The notes below the pieces were generated by a model, which had not been told where the DNA came from, searched no databases, and saw nothing but the letters and a program-made list of their open reading frames with translations. Below, in pieces: positions 46,995 through 59,170 of a stretch of 64,000 nt of DNA (position 1 is its first letter; every line of letters starts with the position of its first letter). The position numbers and the translations under genes were made by a program. Source of the stretch: Ephydatia muelleri (Eukaryota; Porifera; Demospongiae; Spongillida; Spongillidae); assembly GCA_013339895.1 (NCBI GenBank), contig JABACO010000004.1, positions 2,244,379-2,308,378 on the forward strand, read 5' to 3'.

Positions 46995-48038
46995 AGCAGT
47001 TACACATGTACAGGGTGAGGTATGTATTATACATGTATATGACTTCAGTGTTACTAGAAAGGTATGTCCACAGGTAGAATGTCTATCAGGCCACCTTTTC
47101 TTTAGTAATGCAAACGCAAAAGCAGGTGGGATAGAGTATACCAGTACATGTATATATTGACAGGTCAGACTTGCAACCACAGCAGTTGCAAAGGGCTGGC
47201 CTGTGGTTTTGTTGCATCACAGTAATGTGGGTTTTGCTAAAACCACTATTTGGAGATAAAAGAAACCATGTAGACTGTAAGGCTCTGGGCTTATTTACCT
47301 GCATCTGGTTGCCAGAGCATTTATTACACTATTTTCATGCATGTACATACAGTTCTCTTCAGGGAACAAAACAAAGCATCATGTAAATCTTATACTGGTT
47401 CCCAATATCAAAAAACTGACAAGTGAAGTACACACACTCACTATCATAAACTCCTGCTTATCCTGTGAACCATATTTGTGGCTAGATGTTGAAATCCATA
47501 TCATATAGTCAATTTGAAAACTGTGAGACAATCTCATACAGATATGGGGTCAAGATTGTCAACCTGACAATCACAAATGCATGGCCCATTTAGAGGAGCA
47601 ACCCAATTAGACTCTATGGACACATACATGCCCAACACAAACACACATACTCACACACTATATATGCCACTCACACAGCATACTACACACACATATACCA
47701 CACAAAAATATACATACAAAAACAAGTTCATAAGCATGTGCACAAGGGAACTGGTGGGAACACTGAAAATAAGTGCACGTGTTGGTTATAGCGCTTAAAT
47801 TTTTCTACCAAATGCAAATGGAGGTAAAGTGGCTGGGAGAAATGGGTTTGAAAGGACATACACACAGTACACAAACACTCACCAAACACACTGTTCATGC
47901 ACCCAACATGTGTGTACACACTATACACATGCACACACATGCATAAGACCAACCACACATAAGCAAACTCATCCCATATGCAACATAAACATACTACAAA
48001 AACACACATTTATTGTACACGCATACCTAATGTGCATG
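46995..48038. other. No clear gene; degenerate CA repeats
   Basis: Scattered CACATA/CACACA runs at 47,620-47,990 and no frame I can assign. Confidence 0.45.
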
Positions 48039-50106
48039 TCATTGGAAAATGCTATCCTCTCCCCCCAAAGAAGCAACATGGTTCCCCCCCTCCCCCCCCC
48101 CCCCCCCCCCCCCCTTCACCCGCAGGACAAAGGAGTGAACATTGATCAAAATAGTGGGTAGTGTGGGAATTACATACGTAGTACATACACACACCCATAT
48201 GAATACATTTGACTTTTTTTTAGGGCGCATTATTCGATCACACTCTTCTGAGTCAGGGAAGCTAATGTTCCATATACGTGGGTCTGTGTCGGGCGGGATG
48301 TACAGGTGTTTGTGACGGCACACTAGTTTGAGATGCTCACGCTGGTCTCTATGGATACCACCCCCAGCTGAAAACCACTGGAGACAAGAGAATATTGAGG
48401 CGAGGAGGGAGAAAGGAGGAGGAAGAGTAGAGTCAAGATGTGTTAGTTTGGGACATACCTTCTGGCAATCTGGGCAAGCTTTGGCATCCAGCTTGTCGCG
48501 GTCTGCTTTTTTACGAATAGGCACATCAAATTTGTACGTAGGCAAACCGGCTGTCTTGGCAAGCTTTTTAGCATACCTACAGCAATCATAATATGTGTGA
48601 GGATCACTTCATATTTCACTGTGACCCCATCAATCACTTCACTCACTCATATTGTAAATCCCTTTCATTTTTGATTCGTGTATTCTCTCTCTCTTCTTCT
48701 TGTTCTTTCTCTTGCTCTATTCTTTCCTCTTCAAGCTCGTCCCCCCCTTGAAGGTTCTGCTGTTGGGATCTCCCCTCCTCTTCTTCTGCAAAGAAATCTG
48801 GGCTTTCCCACTGCTGCTTGGAGGGTAGGACTACCGCTTGGTCTTCTTCCCTCTCACCCCTGTCCTCCTTATTAGAACCAAAGAAGATATTGTTTCTAGG
48901 GCTGGATAGGATGACATCCACTGGTCTGACCACAGGGGTCAGCGGCACAATGTTAGGTGAATCCAGGCTAAGAGACCCATCAGGTAGAACCTGTGTCAAC
49001 GTGGTCTGCTTCAGACCCCTCCTCCTATTTCTACTCCACGTCTCCTCATCAGGAGTGTGTGTCTGATCCACGCTGGTACCCAGTCCTGAGTCGTTGGGCT
49101 GGGGGCTGAGGCAGCTGGAACCCAGTCCTGTGTCGTTGGGGTGGGGGCTGAGGCAGCTGGTACCCAGTCCTGTGTCGTTGGGCTGTTCTGTTAAGTTTCT
49201 CTTCAACTCATGTTTGCTGCTTTCAATTATGGGGGAAAGGGGTGGGGTTTCCGTTGTGTCCAACAAGCATTGCGAATCGGTCAGTGGTATTCCCTCCACC
49301 TGAGGGATGCACTGAATTGGAGAGAGAGCCAAGCTACTGGAATGCTGGAGTGTACCAAAGGGTGGCACAATGAAGGTGGAAACTGCATTGAAACAGTCCT
49401 TATGACTAGAGTAATGGGGCAGTGAGGCCTGTGTTGAAGTCAGCAAACGTAGTGGCAACTTGACAATGGAGCATGTTAAAGAGCTGGTGCTGTTCTCGTA
49501 GTCTGAATCATGCAGTATCACATTATCAAATGAAAGTCCTTCATTTCTGTCTTCTGGAAGCTTTGCTTTGAAGCTTGTCAGAGGCAATGCTGCACTGCTA
49601 TTTTCCTGCATGTCACATGCAAGGCATGTGACATCAGATGTAAAGTCAGTTGCTCCTGCTGAGGCTTTGGAAGCAAGATCACAAGCTTCTCCTGCCACAC
49701 ACCCTTTACTAATGTGTCTCCTTCCCTGATCAGACCTTGCCTCCATGTAGTGCATCTTCTTTGGGGAGGAATTGGTTAGCTGAAGAACTCTCTTCCCCTT
49801 TGATGCAGCCACGCCTTCCAACAACCTCTGCGCCGGGATGTAGTCCTCATTAACCACATCACCACCGTCCTCTTCTGAGTAGAGACCTGTTGACGATGAA
49901 CTGGAGAAGAGGCTGATGGTTGCATTGCATTTGGTCTGGAGAGGTAGCTCTTTGTTTCTCATTTCCATGGCTTCACGCTCTCTTAGAAGTGTTTCAATTT
50001 GTTTCCTCAAAGCTTCATTTTCTCTCTTATGTGCTTCACGTATTATTTCAATTTCTTGTCTGAGTGTTTCGATATCCATTTTAAGTGCCGCTACACACCA
50101 AAACAT
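48039..50106 (-). CDS. RBBP8: CtIP/RBBP8-like DNA-end-resection factor
   Basis: Cofactor of the MRE11 nuclease in resection of double-strand breaks. Exons: 50079(or 50106)-48647, 48576-48459, 48377 to at most 48039; phases agree, up to 629 residues (human 897). N-terminal residues 1-45 form a coiled coil (tetramerisation region in CtIP). The middle is Ser/Pro-rich with PNDTGLGTSCLSP repeats. RGLKQTTLTQVL resembles the conserved KxRQxTLxEAL patch. The C-terminal Sae2/CtIP domain reads RKKADRDKLDAKACPDCQK, then CRHKHLYIPPDTDPRIWNIS with FPDSEEC; the CxxC, the RH and the phospho-target TD before P match CtIP. The last residues before the stop are low-complexity, so a further intron is likely. 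A poly-C run follows in the gene's 3' region. Exon 1 lies wholly or mostly in the inverted arm and is duplicated in the chimera. Confidence 0.88.
48085..48114. repeat. Poly-C run
   Basis: C run of ~30 nt with one T interruption at the 3' end of the CtIP gene. Confidence 0.9.
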
Positions 50107-51329
50107 TAGGGTAATTGGTACGGCTGAAATCGGCTATAAAATCATGGACTCACACTGATTCTCCTGCAGCGCACGCAAGCACGTCGCATGAAGATGCATA
50201 GCATGCTGAAAAGAGTTCATCTTTTGGAGTTAAAAAAAAAACTGGTTCCCAGACTTGCAGATTTATTTATTGCTATCGTGAGAATATGGTTACCGTAGGA
50301 GATTACTGCTTCGTACCTTGACCCAACCAAGCAATCCAGTATGACCGTTCTGGATCCTTTCTTTAACAGATGTAAGCTGCTAGTTATAGCTTACCAGAAC
50401 ATGCAATGTGCACTGGCGTACGCGTAGCACACAACCACATCAATCGCTAACGCAGTAAGTCAAACGTTCCGTCTATCAATCGCTAACGCAGTAAGTCAAA
50501 CGTTTTACAACGTTTGACTTACTGCGTTAGCGATTGATGTAGACGGACCTGCATGCTACGCGTACGCCAGTGCACATTGCATGTTACAAACCTAGTCTCG
50601 TACCCAGACCCACATGACGTAACGATTATCGCTGTACAGTATAATCTACGTAGATTACCGTAGTTCGTCAACGCTTTGCACGATATTGCTTAGGTTCGTT
50701 TTTCAGTGATTCGTATGAGCCAAGAACGTGTAATTCGTTTAGCGGAAAATCCTGGCTAAGCTATTCTCGTGCGCATAAGTGGTACCGCCCACCGCATTCC
50801 AGATTAAAAGCATTATGTACGTTCAATGGTTCGTCTGATGATATTTCTTGGTTTTCATGTTTTCGTGCGAGAGTGGAAACGAACAAAAAAACGAAAATGG
50901 ACTGAAAATACAGTATACTGTTAACAGCGATAATCGCGTCATGTGGGTCTGGGTACGAAACTAGCTAACAGCATCCAGAACGGATTGCTTGGTTGGGTCT
51001 GGGTACGAAGTCTATGAGACCCGCCTCTTTTGTCGGGTCTGGGTACGACGCCGAATGTGTACGCTCCATTAGCCCCACCCTTACGATGGAAGTTAACTTG
51101 AATATTGAAAGTTAGCGGTTAAATGTATTACGTAATGACCGCTAGAAGTAACGGTTGTAATTAGTTTTTCTTTGAAAATTTTTACTGCTTTTGCTTTCAA
51201 TGCAACGAACACAAAATATATATCAAAATGATGCGCCGAATTTTCCCTATCGAGTGGTTCAATCAGATTTTTTATATGATTTGAAATAGAAAAGTGTCCT
51301 CTCAATGTATTGCGATTTCTGGATATGAT
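48752..51329. repeat. Inverted duplication, right arm (~2.58 kb)
   Basis: Reverse complement of 38,046-40,622. This arm keeps the natural continuation into the CtIP C-terminal exons, so it is probably the donor. Its outer edge abuts, without spacer, a truncated hAT fragment. Confidence 0.97.
50309..51010. mobile_element. Nested MITE cluster, mirrored copy
   Basis: Same three-element structure as 38,365-39,065 in reverse orientation, upstream of CtIP. The hairpin core lies at about 50,400-50,585. Confidence 0.85.
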
Positions 51330-51959
51330 TGGAAAAAGGCACTGGAGAGATTTGATAAACTTGAAAACTCTGCATTGCATCATGAAGCTGTGGACTTGCT
51401 TGTCACAATACCAAATAGCACATCGGATGTAGGTGAAATGCTCAGCTCCGCTCTTGCAGAAGAGAAAGCTGAGAACCGAAAAATGCTATCAACTATAATA
51501 AGCACAATTCACTACCTTGGAAGACAGGGGCTACCATTGCGTGGTCACTACAAGTCAGGAGGTATTTCAGATGAAAAGGGGGAAATTGATTCCAATTTCC
51601 TTCAACTTTTAAAGGTGCGCGCTGAAGATGATGAAGGTCTCAAAAAATGGTTGACAAAGAGCCAATGCAAATATACCAGTCCAGATGTGCAGAATGAAAT
51701 TCTTCGTATTAGGGCATTGTCGATTTTGCGAGACATATCAAGTGAGCTAGCAGGGAAATGGTTTACCATTATGATTGATGAAACTACAGATGTCTCTAAT
51801 GCTGAACAGATGGTTTTCTGCTTGCGTTATGTTGATGCAAACTTGGAAGTTCACGAACAGTTCATAGGATTATACAATCTTGAACGTACTAATGATTGTG
51901 AGTGTAGTAGAGGATACATGCATGTATTATACTTCACTGACTGTTATGAGTCAACTTAG
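51330..51959 (+). pseudogene. hAT-type (DUF4371) transposase fragment
   Basis: From the arm boundary the frame reads DWKKALERFDKLENSALHHE, then GEMLSSALAEEKAENRKMLS, GRQGLPLRGH, TSPDVQNEILRIRAL and MIDETTDVSNAEQMVFCLRY. This is the DUF4371 part of ZMYM/ZNF862-like hAT transposases, with the first catalytic Asp in DETTD. The N-terminal zinc finger is cut off at 51,330 by the duplication edge. The C-terminal part stops after FIGLYNLERT, where the next element begins, so it is truncated on both sides. Confidence 0.85.
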
Positions 51960-53923
51960 GTAAGGCATTCCCAAAAGATCAATGCAGCGCCTGTTCTCCC
52001 TTGGGTTGTACTGAGCTCAATGGCACTGTTCTGTGTGCACATTGCACGTGTATGGCAGGGTAAGTTCCATTACATTATTCAAATTGAAGTGCAATACATG
52101 TATGGCTTGGGATATCATCATACAGTCTGGGAGAATCCTGTTCTCATGTAGCAGCCATTATATGCTGCTTGGTCAGGGCAGCAGAATCTCAGAAGAAGTT
52201 TGGTGAAGATGCATGCACATCAAAGAAATGTTCTTGGTTACCAGCTATAAAGGAGGTGATGGTTGTAATGGATTTTGCAAATTTAATTTTATTCAGTATT
52301 GAGTTACACACATACAGGTTGCACCATCCGAAATAGTCACCGTCAATTTCAGCTCTTCTACTACTGACTGTGCAAAAACGGTTTCCCAATGCAAATTAAA
52401 ACCACATCACGTTGTACAGCCACCAACAGACAGTGAGATAGACACATTTTACCAGACCATGAACTCAGCTCAGCTGAAGCCAGCAATCTTAAGAATTGTT
52501 CCTGAATATGCAGATCAATTTGCTCCAGGACATCTGACATTGGACCTACCTCTCTTAATGTCGCAACTTTATAAAGCTGAGTACCTAAGCTTAGATTATA
52601 TTTCCCTTCAAAGGGTTTGTGAAAATACAGCAAAAGACTTTCAGGTGATAATAATTGTGTTAGATATAAAATTAAAATACAATCATTCTTAAGTTACAGT
52701 GCAACAAATTGAAAATTTAGAACAAGCAACCAGAGGACAGAGTTCTAACAAACTATGGTTCCAATATCACAGTGGAAGAATTACTGCATCAAAGTTTAAA
52801 GCTGCGTCAAATACAAACTTGAGTATGCCTTCTCAGACCCTCATTAAACAGATTTGTTATCCTGAAGCATACAAATTCTCCACATCTAGTACCAGGTATA
52901 AAGGAATAGCAGTGTGTAACATACATATTTGTATATTTCTTTGCTTCATTTAGATGGGGTTGCGCGCATGAAAAAGATGCCATTCAGGCATACATTAAAA
53001 TTGCACAAGTGTCACATAAGAATGTAAGAGTGCAAGAAAGTGGCTTTTATATCTCCTATGAAAGGCCATACATTGGTGCCTCCCCAGATGGAATTGTTGT
53101 GTGTGATTGCTGTACAGAGAAAGTTTTGCTCGAAGTCAAGTGCCCCATATGTGTCAAACCTAACTTAACAGCTCAGGAGAAGACAGGTTTCTGCATGGAA
53201 AAGGCTCAAGGTGCAGAAAACTGGACCTTATGTAGGGATCATGCATACTTTTACCAAGTACAAGCACAGATGGAGGTTTGCAATGTACAGTATACAGATT
53301 TTGTGGTGTGGACAGAGAAAGAAGTTTTGATGGAGCGGATCAGTCATGATAAAGGGTTTTTTGAGACTCAAATGCCTAATGTGAATCACTTTTTTGTTTA
53401 TGGAATTCTTCCTGAACTAATTGGCAAGTGGCATGCACGACAACCTGTTGCCAACAAATCAGGAGTAGTGGAAGTAGCACATACACTGAAGTCTCATATT
53501 GAAGGTAATGACACTGATGAAGCGCAGTATCATGATCAAAATGGTGAAGATCCAGATGCAACATGGTGTTATTGTGGAGGACCAACATGGTTTGCCGTGA
53601 TAATTCTGAGTGTTCCATACAATGGTTTCACTTCAAGTGCCTACGAATACACTCCACGCCCAAAGGAAAATGGTTCTGTCCACCTTGTGCACCAAAGATT
53701 AATTCCAAAAAGAAAACAAAAAAATAACAGTCACCAAATAGCGATGCAAAACTACTGTGCAGGAACAATTGAAGGACACAAGTTTAATAATGCACAACAC
53801 ACTCGAACCAGCTTATCTATACTAGCCTGCTCACTACTAGTGTGTGAAATAAATGTTATAGGTAGAGTGCTTCTAAGTATCGTGTACTTTAGCTTCAATA
53901 TGCCTATTAGACGTTCAACATGA
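51960..53923 (+). pseudogene. SWIM-YqaJ nuclease-PHD gene of an ISL2EU-type element, damaged
   Basis: Probable exons: 51960-52059, 52126-52255, 52318-52644, ~52700-52893, 52954-53700. A SWIM finger (CTCMAG...ESCSHVAAIIC) comes first. The YqaJ-type PD-(D/E)xK nuclease follows: GRITASKFKAA, ASPDGIV (Asp) and LLEVKCP (E-x-K). At the end is a PHD-like finger: WCYCGGP in one frame but DNSECSIQWFHFKC and WFCPPC in another, so the finger is frameshifted at about 53,590-53,605. The 52,644/52,700 junction also does not keep phase in my reading. Such nucleases accompany the transposase of ISL2EU (Harbinger/IS5-like) transposons. It converges with the transposase gene on the other strand, tail to tail. 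Confidence 0.75.
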
Positions 53924-55349
53924 ATTCTAATGCTAGATAGTTCACGTCCCCAATCCACCTCCATTTTTTCCAACTGCTTTCTTCCTTTAGTGAATGGGGG
54001 TGTCTTCACTTCGGCAATACTCATGCTATCACCAGTAAACCCTCTGTCAGCAATCACTAAATCTCCTGGGAGCAAGTATTTCATCAATGCTGATCTTTCG
54101 ACTATTTCTTTATCTGACATCCGTCCTCCAGCACATTTCGAAACAAAAGAAATGGTTCTTTATGGGGTTATTCCTATAAGAAATTTTACTGTTGAATGGT
54201 GTTTGTAATTACTCCAGCATTGTGCTCGAGCTAATAAATTTGTGGGTCTTTCTATGAATATTTCAGTGCAATCTATTATCACACTGCAGTTTGAAAAATG
54301 CTGGCGAAAACATGTAGGCATTGTCTTTTTAAGAACAGACTGTTCTGGCCAAATAATTAAATGTTTCAATTTTATATCCATTACATCCAAAACTCTGTGA
54401 AAATTGCGAGACACAGTAGAGTTGTGTACATTAAAGCGATATGCCAAGTCTTCATCATGCAGATTTAACCGGACTTTCATCAGAAACATTAGGATCCTCT
54501 GAAAGGCAGAAAGTTTGGATGATGTTTTCTCAGGAAAAGCAGGTGCTACTAGCATAAGTAAGCCACTAAACACTGTCCAATCAGGTAGTCCAGTGTAGAG
54601 TTTCAGCTTAATTGGGTCCTTTTGCAATGCTTCGGGAGAAAGAATATATTTTGCCATCTGATCTTTTAAGCTACTCAACTCTTTTTGAAGCTTTGCATTG
54701 GAAAACTTTAGTCTCTTTACTTCTTTTGTCAACTTTTTTGAATTACTACAACCTTCATTTTCCTCATTGTTTGTGCCATCACATACAAGATTCTCTGTAC
54801 CCTCGTCACTACTGCTGTCTTTCTTACTGCTACAACATTGAACTTCCTCTGTTGTCTCATCATTAGCAGTACCATCATATGGAGCACTCTCTGTATCTTC
54901 GTCACTAGTGCTGTCTTCACTACTGGTACAACTTGAACTTCCTCTGTTGTCTCGTCAGTAGCAGTACCATCATATGGAGCACTCTCTGTATCTTCGTCAC
55001 TAGCGCTGTCTTCACTACTGGTACAACATTGAACTTCCTCTGTTGTCTCGTCATTAGCAGTGCCATCATATGGAGCACTCTCTGTATCTTCGTCACTACT
55101 GCTGTCTTCATTACTGGTACAACATTGAACTTCCTGTGCAATGCCATCGTATAGAGCATGACTCCTGCTGTCAGATTGTACAACGACACTTTTCTCAGTC
55201 CTACTACAATCAATCTCTTTGATATGACCCGTGTCCTCAGCCGTACCTCTGTCTGTATTGTTGACTGGATAGCAGGAACTGAAATTGCTACCTTCGCTGA
55301 TTGTCATTCCCTTGTCTGTGTGAACTTTATTTTCTCTCGCAAGGTACAA
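53752..55349 (-). pseudogene. ISL2EU/Harbinger-like DDE transposase, nonsense-mutated
   Basis: Start codon at 55349; the N-terminal ~140 residues are acidic with 33-34-residue repeats (SSEDSASDEDTESAPYDGTA). A one-base deletion near 54,920 (ACAACTTGAAC versus ACAACATTGAAC in sister repeats) shifts the frame. A Lys-rich coiled coil (54,732 on) and a helix-turn-helix (AYRFNVHNSTVSRNFHRVLD) follow. The catalytic domain (DDE_Tnp_4) shows Asp in IIDCTEIFIERP, Asp in VIADRGFTG and Glu in IHVERLIGILK. An in-frame TAA at 54,162-54,160, after GITP, cuts the domain; the same frame resumes at SFVSKCAGGRMSDKE. A CAA-to-TAA change fits. The element is therefore recently dead, unless these are sequencing errors. 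Confidence 0.85.
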
Positions 55350-55560
55350 ACAAAGTAACGCTTTGGCGCTTTATCCACTACGAATTATGTAATGTTTACT
55401 TCCGGCGATGACGTGACGCAATAAAGCAATAAACAATTACGTAGGACGCGAGTTGCAGAAGGTCCATTGCAGGCAGGAAATTAATACTTATACACTTGCG
55501 CATGCGCCCCTGTCACTACTAACAGTAACACGCGGTACGCTTGCGGCATATCATGATCAT

Positions 55561-58038
55561 ATGGAGACCGAGGTGGATTTTGGAAGTTGGACATTGGTCG
55601 AGACAGTGGCATGGGCGAAGAAAGCAATCGGAGACGACGTATCTGCCAGTTTTGAAGGTTTGCGCAAATGTTATGATGTACATGCACATGTTATGCATAT
55701 GTACATATGCATGCATGTACATTCATATAATCGCACATACATTGCCTTGTATCTTTATAATTATACACATACGGCTATATTTCATTTTACGTGCACATAT
55801 GAATTGATACGATTGTGCATATCGTTCTGTATATAATAATGGCGGCTGTAGCTACAAGTCCGTTCATTTTTGTGCACTACATGTTATATGTGTTCGTGAC
55901 CAGGCGGGGCCATTTAATGTGTTGATAACTTTAAGGTTTTGTCACTTGCACTGTATCAACTGATATTATCTTCATAGAGGAAGGTGTTGATGGGGAAACC
56001 CTTGAACTGCTGGCCAAATGTGGCACAATAGAGCAGCACAAGGCCTGTGGCCTCAGAAGTATCAAACAACAGATGCAACTCAAAAGATTGCTTAACACTG
56101 ATAAGAGAGAGCTCGAGGGTAGCAGTTCCCTAGAAAGGGAAATGAGCTCCAAAAAATTTGATAGAAAGTTGAAACTACTGGAACTAAGAACAATTTCTCC
56201 TGAGGACAGAAGGATTTATCTAATGACCTAAGTACTAAAACAAACATTGTATAAAGTGCACAAATGAATATTGGACTTACCTGGCAGGAGATACAAAATC
56301 AACAAGGCTACCAAAGAAGTATAAAGTGGTAATGATGTGCCAAAGTTCAGAGGCAACGAAGAGGAAATGAAAAAACTTGATAAACTAGTCTCAGACCTCC
56401 TACCCATTTGCTCATGCAAATATTTTGGGCCACAATCTATACGACAACATATTTTGGACAGTTTACAGGAACGACGTAGGAAAATCAAGAATGGTCATGA
56501 CTACAGGAAAAACAAAAAGGTAGGAAAGTAGACAAATATGAATACATTTTTTGTACAACACCTTTAAACATTGCCTCCACTGCAGTACATGTGAAAAAGC
56601 ATATTGTAAAACTGTATGTAAACTATTAACTGCATGGTCAGGACAATTAATTATATATGTTGATAGACACTTAAGGTGACCATATGCAAGTATCTTGCAC
56701 TGTGCACATTGTACATGTATTTGCTATGATCATGAATTATGTTACCACAGACAATTTAAGGTTTAGAATTGATATACAATGTAGTTTATGCTAATGTTAT
56801 GTGCACAATTGATGTGCACATAATAATGATGCTTTTCTCTCGTCAATTGATTTTCTTGTGTTCTGCTAAACTAAATACTTTTTTTATGCCACAATGAAAA
56901 TATAATACTACTGTGTTTGTTAAACACATAATAACACACTGTCTGCCCTTGTATGGGCATGCACTAAAGTAAACAACAGTGTATATTCAAGTTGTCAATT
57001 GAAGTTAACCCTGTATGTAACTTTTCAGACCCCATCAGGATCTGTCACCAAAAGCAAAGCTGCTGATTCCACTAGATCTGTCCCCAAAGACGACTTAATT
57101 GCTGATACCACTGGATCAATCACCAAAGGCCCAGCTTCTGATTCAACTGTGCATGCATCTGCTCCAACAGGCCCAGCTTCCGATTCCACTACCCTCATAG
57201 ATTCTGGTACCACAGGCACAAAATCTGTCACCAAAGATCTACCTGCTAAAGAGATTCGATCTGTCACAATGAACCAAGCTACTGATTCCACTGATCGTGA
57301 ATCTGTCACCACTGGATCAATCATACATGTAACTTCAAATTCAACTGAATCTGTTCCGAAAGACATAGCTTCTGATGCCATAGCCACCAAGTGCAACAAA
57401 GACCAAACTGGCACAGGACCTGTCACCAAAGAGCTAGTTGCTGACACTGCTGGTATGTTATTAAGATCTTAATAGTTTTAGTGACGGAACTGATTAATGT
57501 TTTTTTTTTAGCTCTGGAGATTCTGTCTGTAACATCCCCTGAGGACTTAGATCAGCAGCAGGAAGATGATATAATTGGTAATCATGTACACATGTTATAA
57601 TTACTGTCAAGTAATACTACTAAACAAGCATGCATGCATGGCTAGAAGTATAATATAGCTTATTTTTGATATTGTATTTTGCAGTGGGTTCCTTCACTCA
57701 AGGTATATGTATGGAAGGTATGACACTCATTTTTCAAGATATGCACTAAAATGAATATTTTCTGTCTAGATTTGTCTCAAAAGAGTGCTGAAGTTATCAT
57801 TTCAGTAGCATTTGGTGTCATGATGATGAAGCAATTGACCAGACAACGACTATTAACAACTTTGAACAACTATATGGCTCAAGGAGATGAAAGACGATCA
57901 CTTCAGTCTGCACCAAAGGCATCCCTTTTAAGACCCCTGGCTAAACTTCTTCTAGCAAAAAAGATAGTGGTTCTTTCGGAGGGTGCCACACTCCAAAATG
58001 TTAAAAGGCAGGATGTTAAAGTTAATGGAACATTGTAA
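55561..58038 (+). CDS. SAM-domain protein gene, exon joining uncertain
   Basis: Exons 55561-55657 and 55978-56231 join in phase and encode a SAM domain (WTLVETVAWAKKAIGD, then GETLELLAKCGTIEQHKACG and LRSIKQQMQLKRLL), with a stop after RRIYLMT; that alone would be a 116-residue protein. Downstream coding-like exons on the same strand are 56,336-56,519 (RQHILDSLQERRRKIKNGHD), 57,029-57,452 (Ser/Thr-rich, imperfect repeats of SVTKxxASDST), 57,512-57,578, and 57,770-58,038 (RQRLLTTLNNYMAQGDERRS to stop). They may belong to a longer isoform using an internal donor, or to a second gene. SAM domains mediate protein-protein oligomerisation; the function is unknown. Confidence 0.6.
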
Positions 58039-58179
58039 GTCATTTAGTACTGCACTGTCATTTTGCACTGTCGATACAAACGTTCAGTGTACATGTGATT
58101 TTGATTCATATTACATTTTGATGTGATTGAGGTGGGATTTATGGAGTAATGTAAGTTTTAGATGCATTGTAAAATAATA

Positions 58180-58745
58180 AGAATGGAATGCATTCCAGGA
58201 AGGAATGCAGGGTGGAATGCATTGAAACCAGGATGGAATGCATTGGAAACCAGGAAGGAATGCATTGGAAACCAGGATGGAATGCATTGGAAACCAGGAT
58301 GGAATGCATTGGAAACCAGGATGGAATGCATTGGAAACCAGGATGGAATGCATTGGAAACCAGGATGGAATGCATTGGAAACCAGGATGGAATGCATTGG
58401 AAACCAGGAAGGAATGCATTGGAAACCAGGATGGAATGCATTGGAAACCAGGATGGAATGCATTGGAAACCAGGATGGAATGCATTGGAAACCAGGAAGG
58501 AATGCATTGGAAACCAGGATGGAATGCATTGGAAACCAGGATGGAATGCATTGGAAACCAGGAAGGAATGCATTGGAAACCAGGATAGAATGCATTGGAA
58601 ACCAGGATGGAATGCATTGGAAACCAAGATGGAATGCATTGGAAACCAGGAAGGAATGCATTGGAAACCAGGAAGGAATGCATTGGAAACCAGGATGAAA
58701 TGCATTGGAAACCATCGGAAACTAGGATGGAATGTATTCCAAACC
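58180..58745. repeat. 22-bp minisatellite, ~25 copies
   Basis: Unit GGAATGCATTGGAAACCAGG plus AT or AA, strictly head to tail, with a few edge variants. All six frames stay open, producing spurious proteins such as MHWKPGWNALETR. No unique spacers occur, so it is not a CRISPR array. Confidence 0.96.
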
Positions 58746-59170
58746 GGGGTGGGAATGCATTGAAACCAGGATCCAGATGGTTTTTGAACAGGGAATGCGT
58801 TATTTCCGTATAAAAACCACACCCGTTTTTTTTGTTCGGCAGAACCATACGTGCCTGGGAATTAACGGCTTCCAGCACTAAAAACGGGTTAAAAACCAAG
58901 CGGAATTTGTTCGGGAAACCCATGGATGGATTCTTTGCTGGAAATCCTCTTCACTTTCCATGGTAAGACCCAGTACGGATATCGCATTATCCCAAGATCG
59001 AAAGCGATGCAATACCCAGTCCGGAAAAATTACCTTTCCCAGGGTGGGAAAAAATGAAGAAACCCAAGTATGGTATTTGTTCGGCAAACCCATCGTTGGG
59101 TTTTTAGCATGGGAATCGATCGATTCCCATATTATTTCCCAAGGTTGGGTCGGCGAAAGTTTTCCCTGTG
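58746..59170. other. No gene seen
   Basis: Unique sequence between the minisatellite and duplication copy B, with a loosely repeated GGGTTT/CCCATGG flavour (FGKPIVGF and similar frames) but no recognisable gene. Confidence 0.5.

Noticed and set aside
58180-58745. CRISPR-like regular repeat
   Set aside because: Units are contiguous with no unique spacers, in an animal genome; it is a minisatellite. The same applies to 15,140-15,656.
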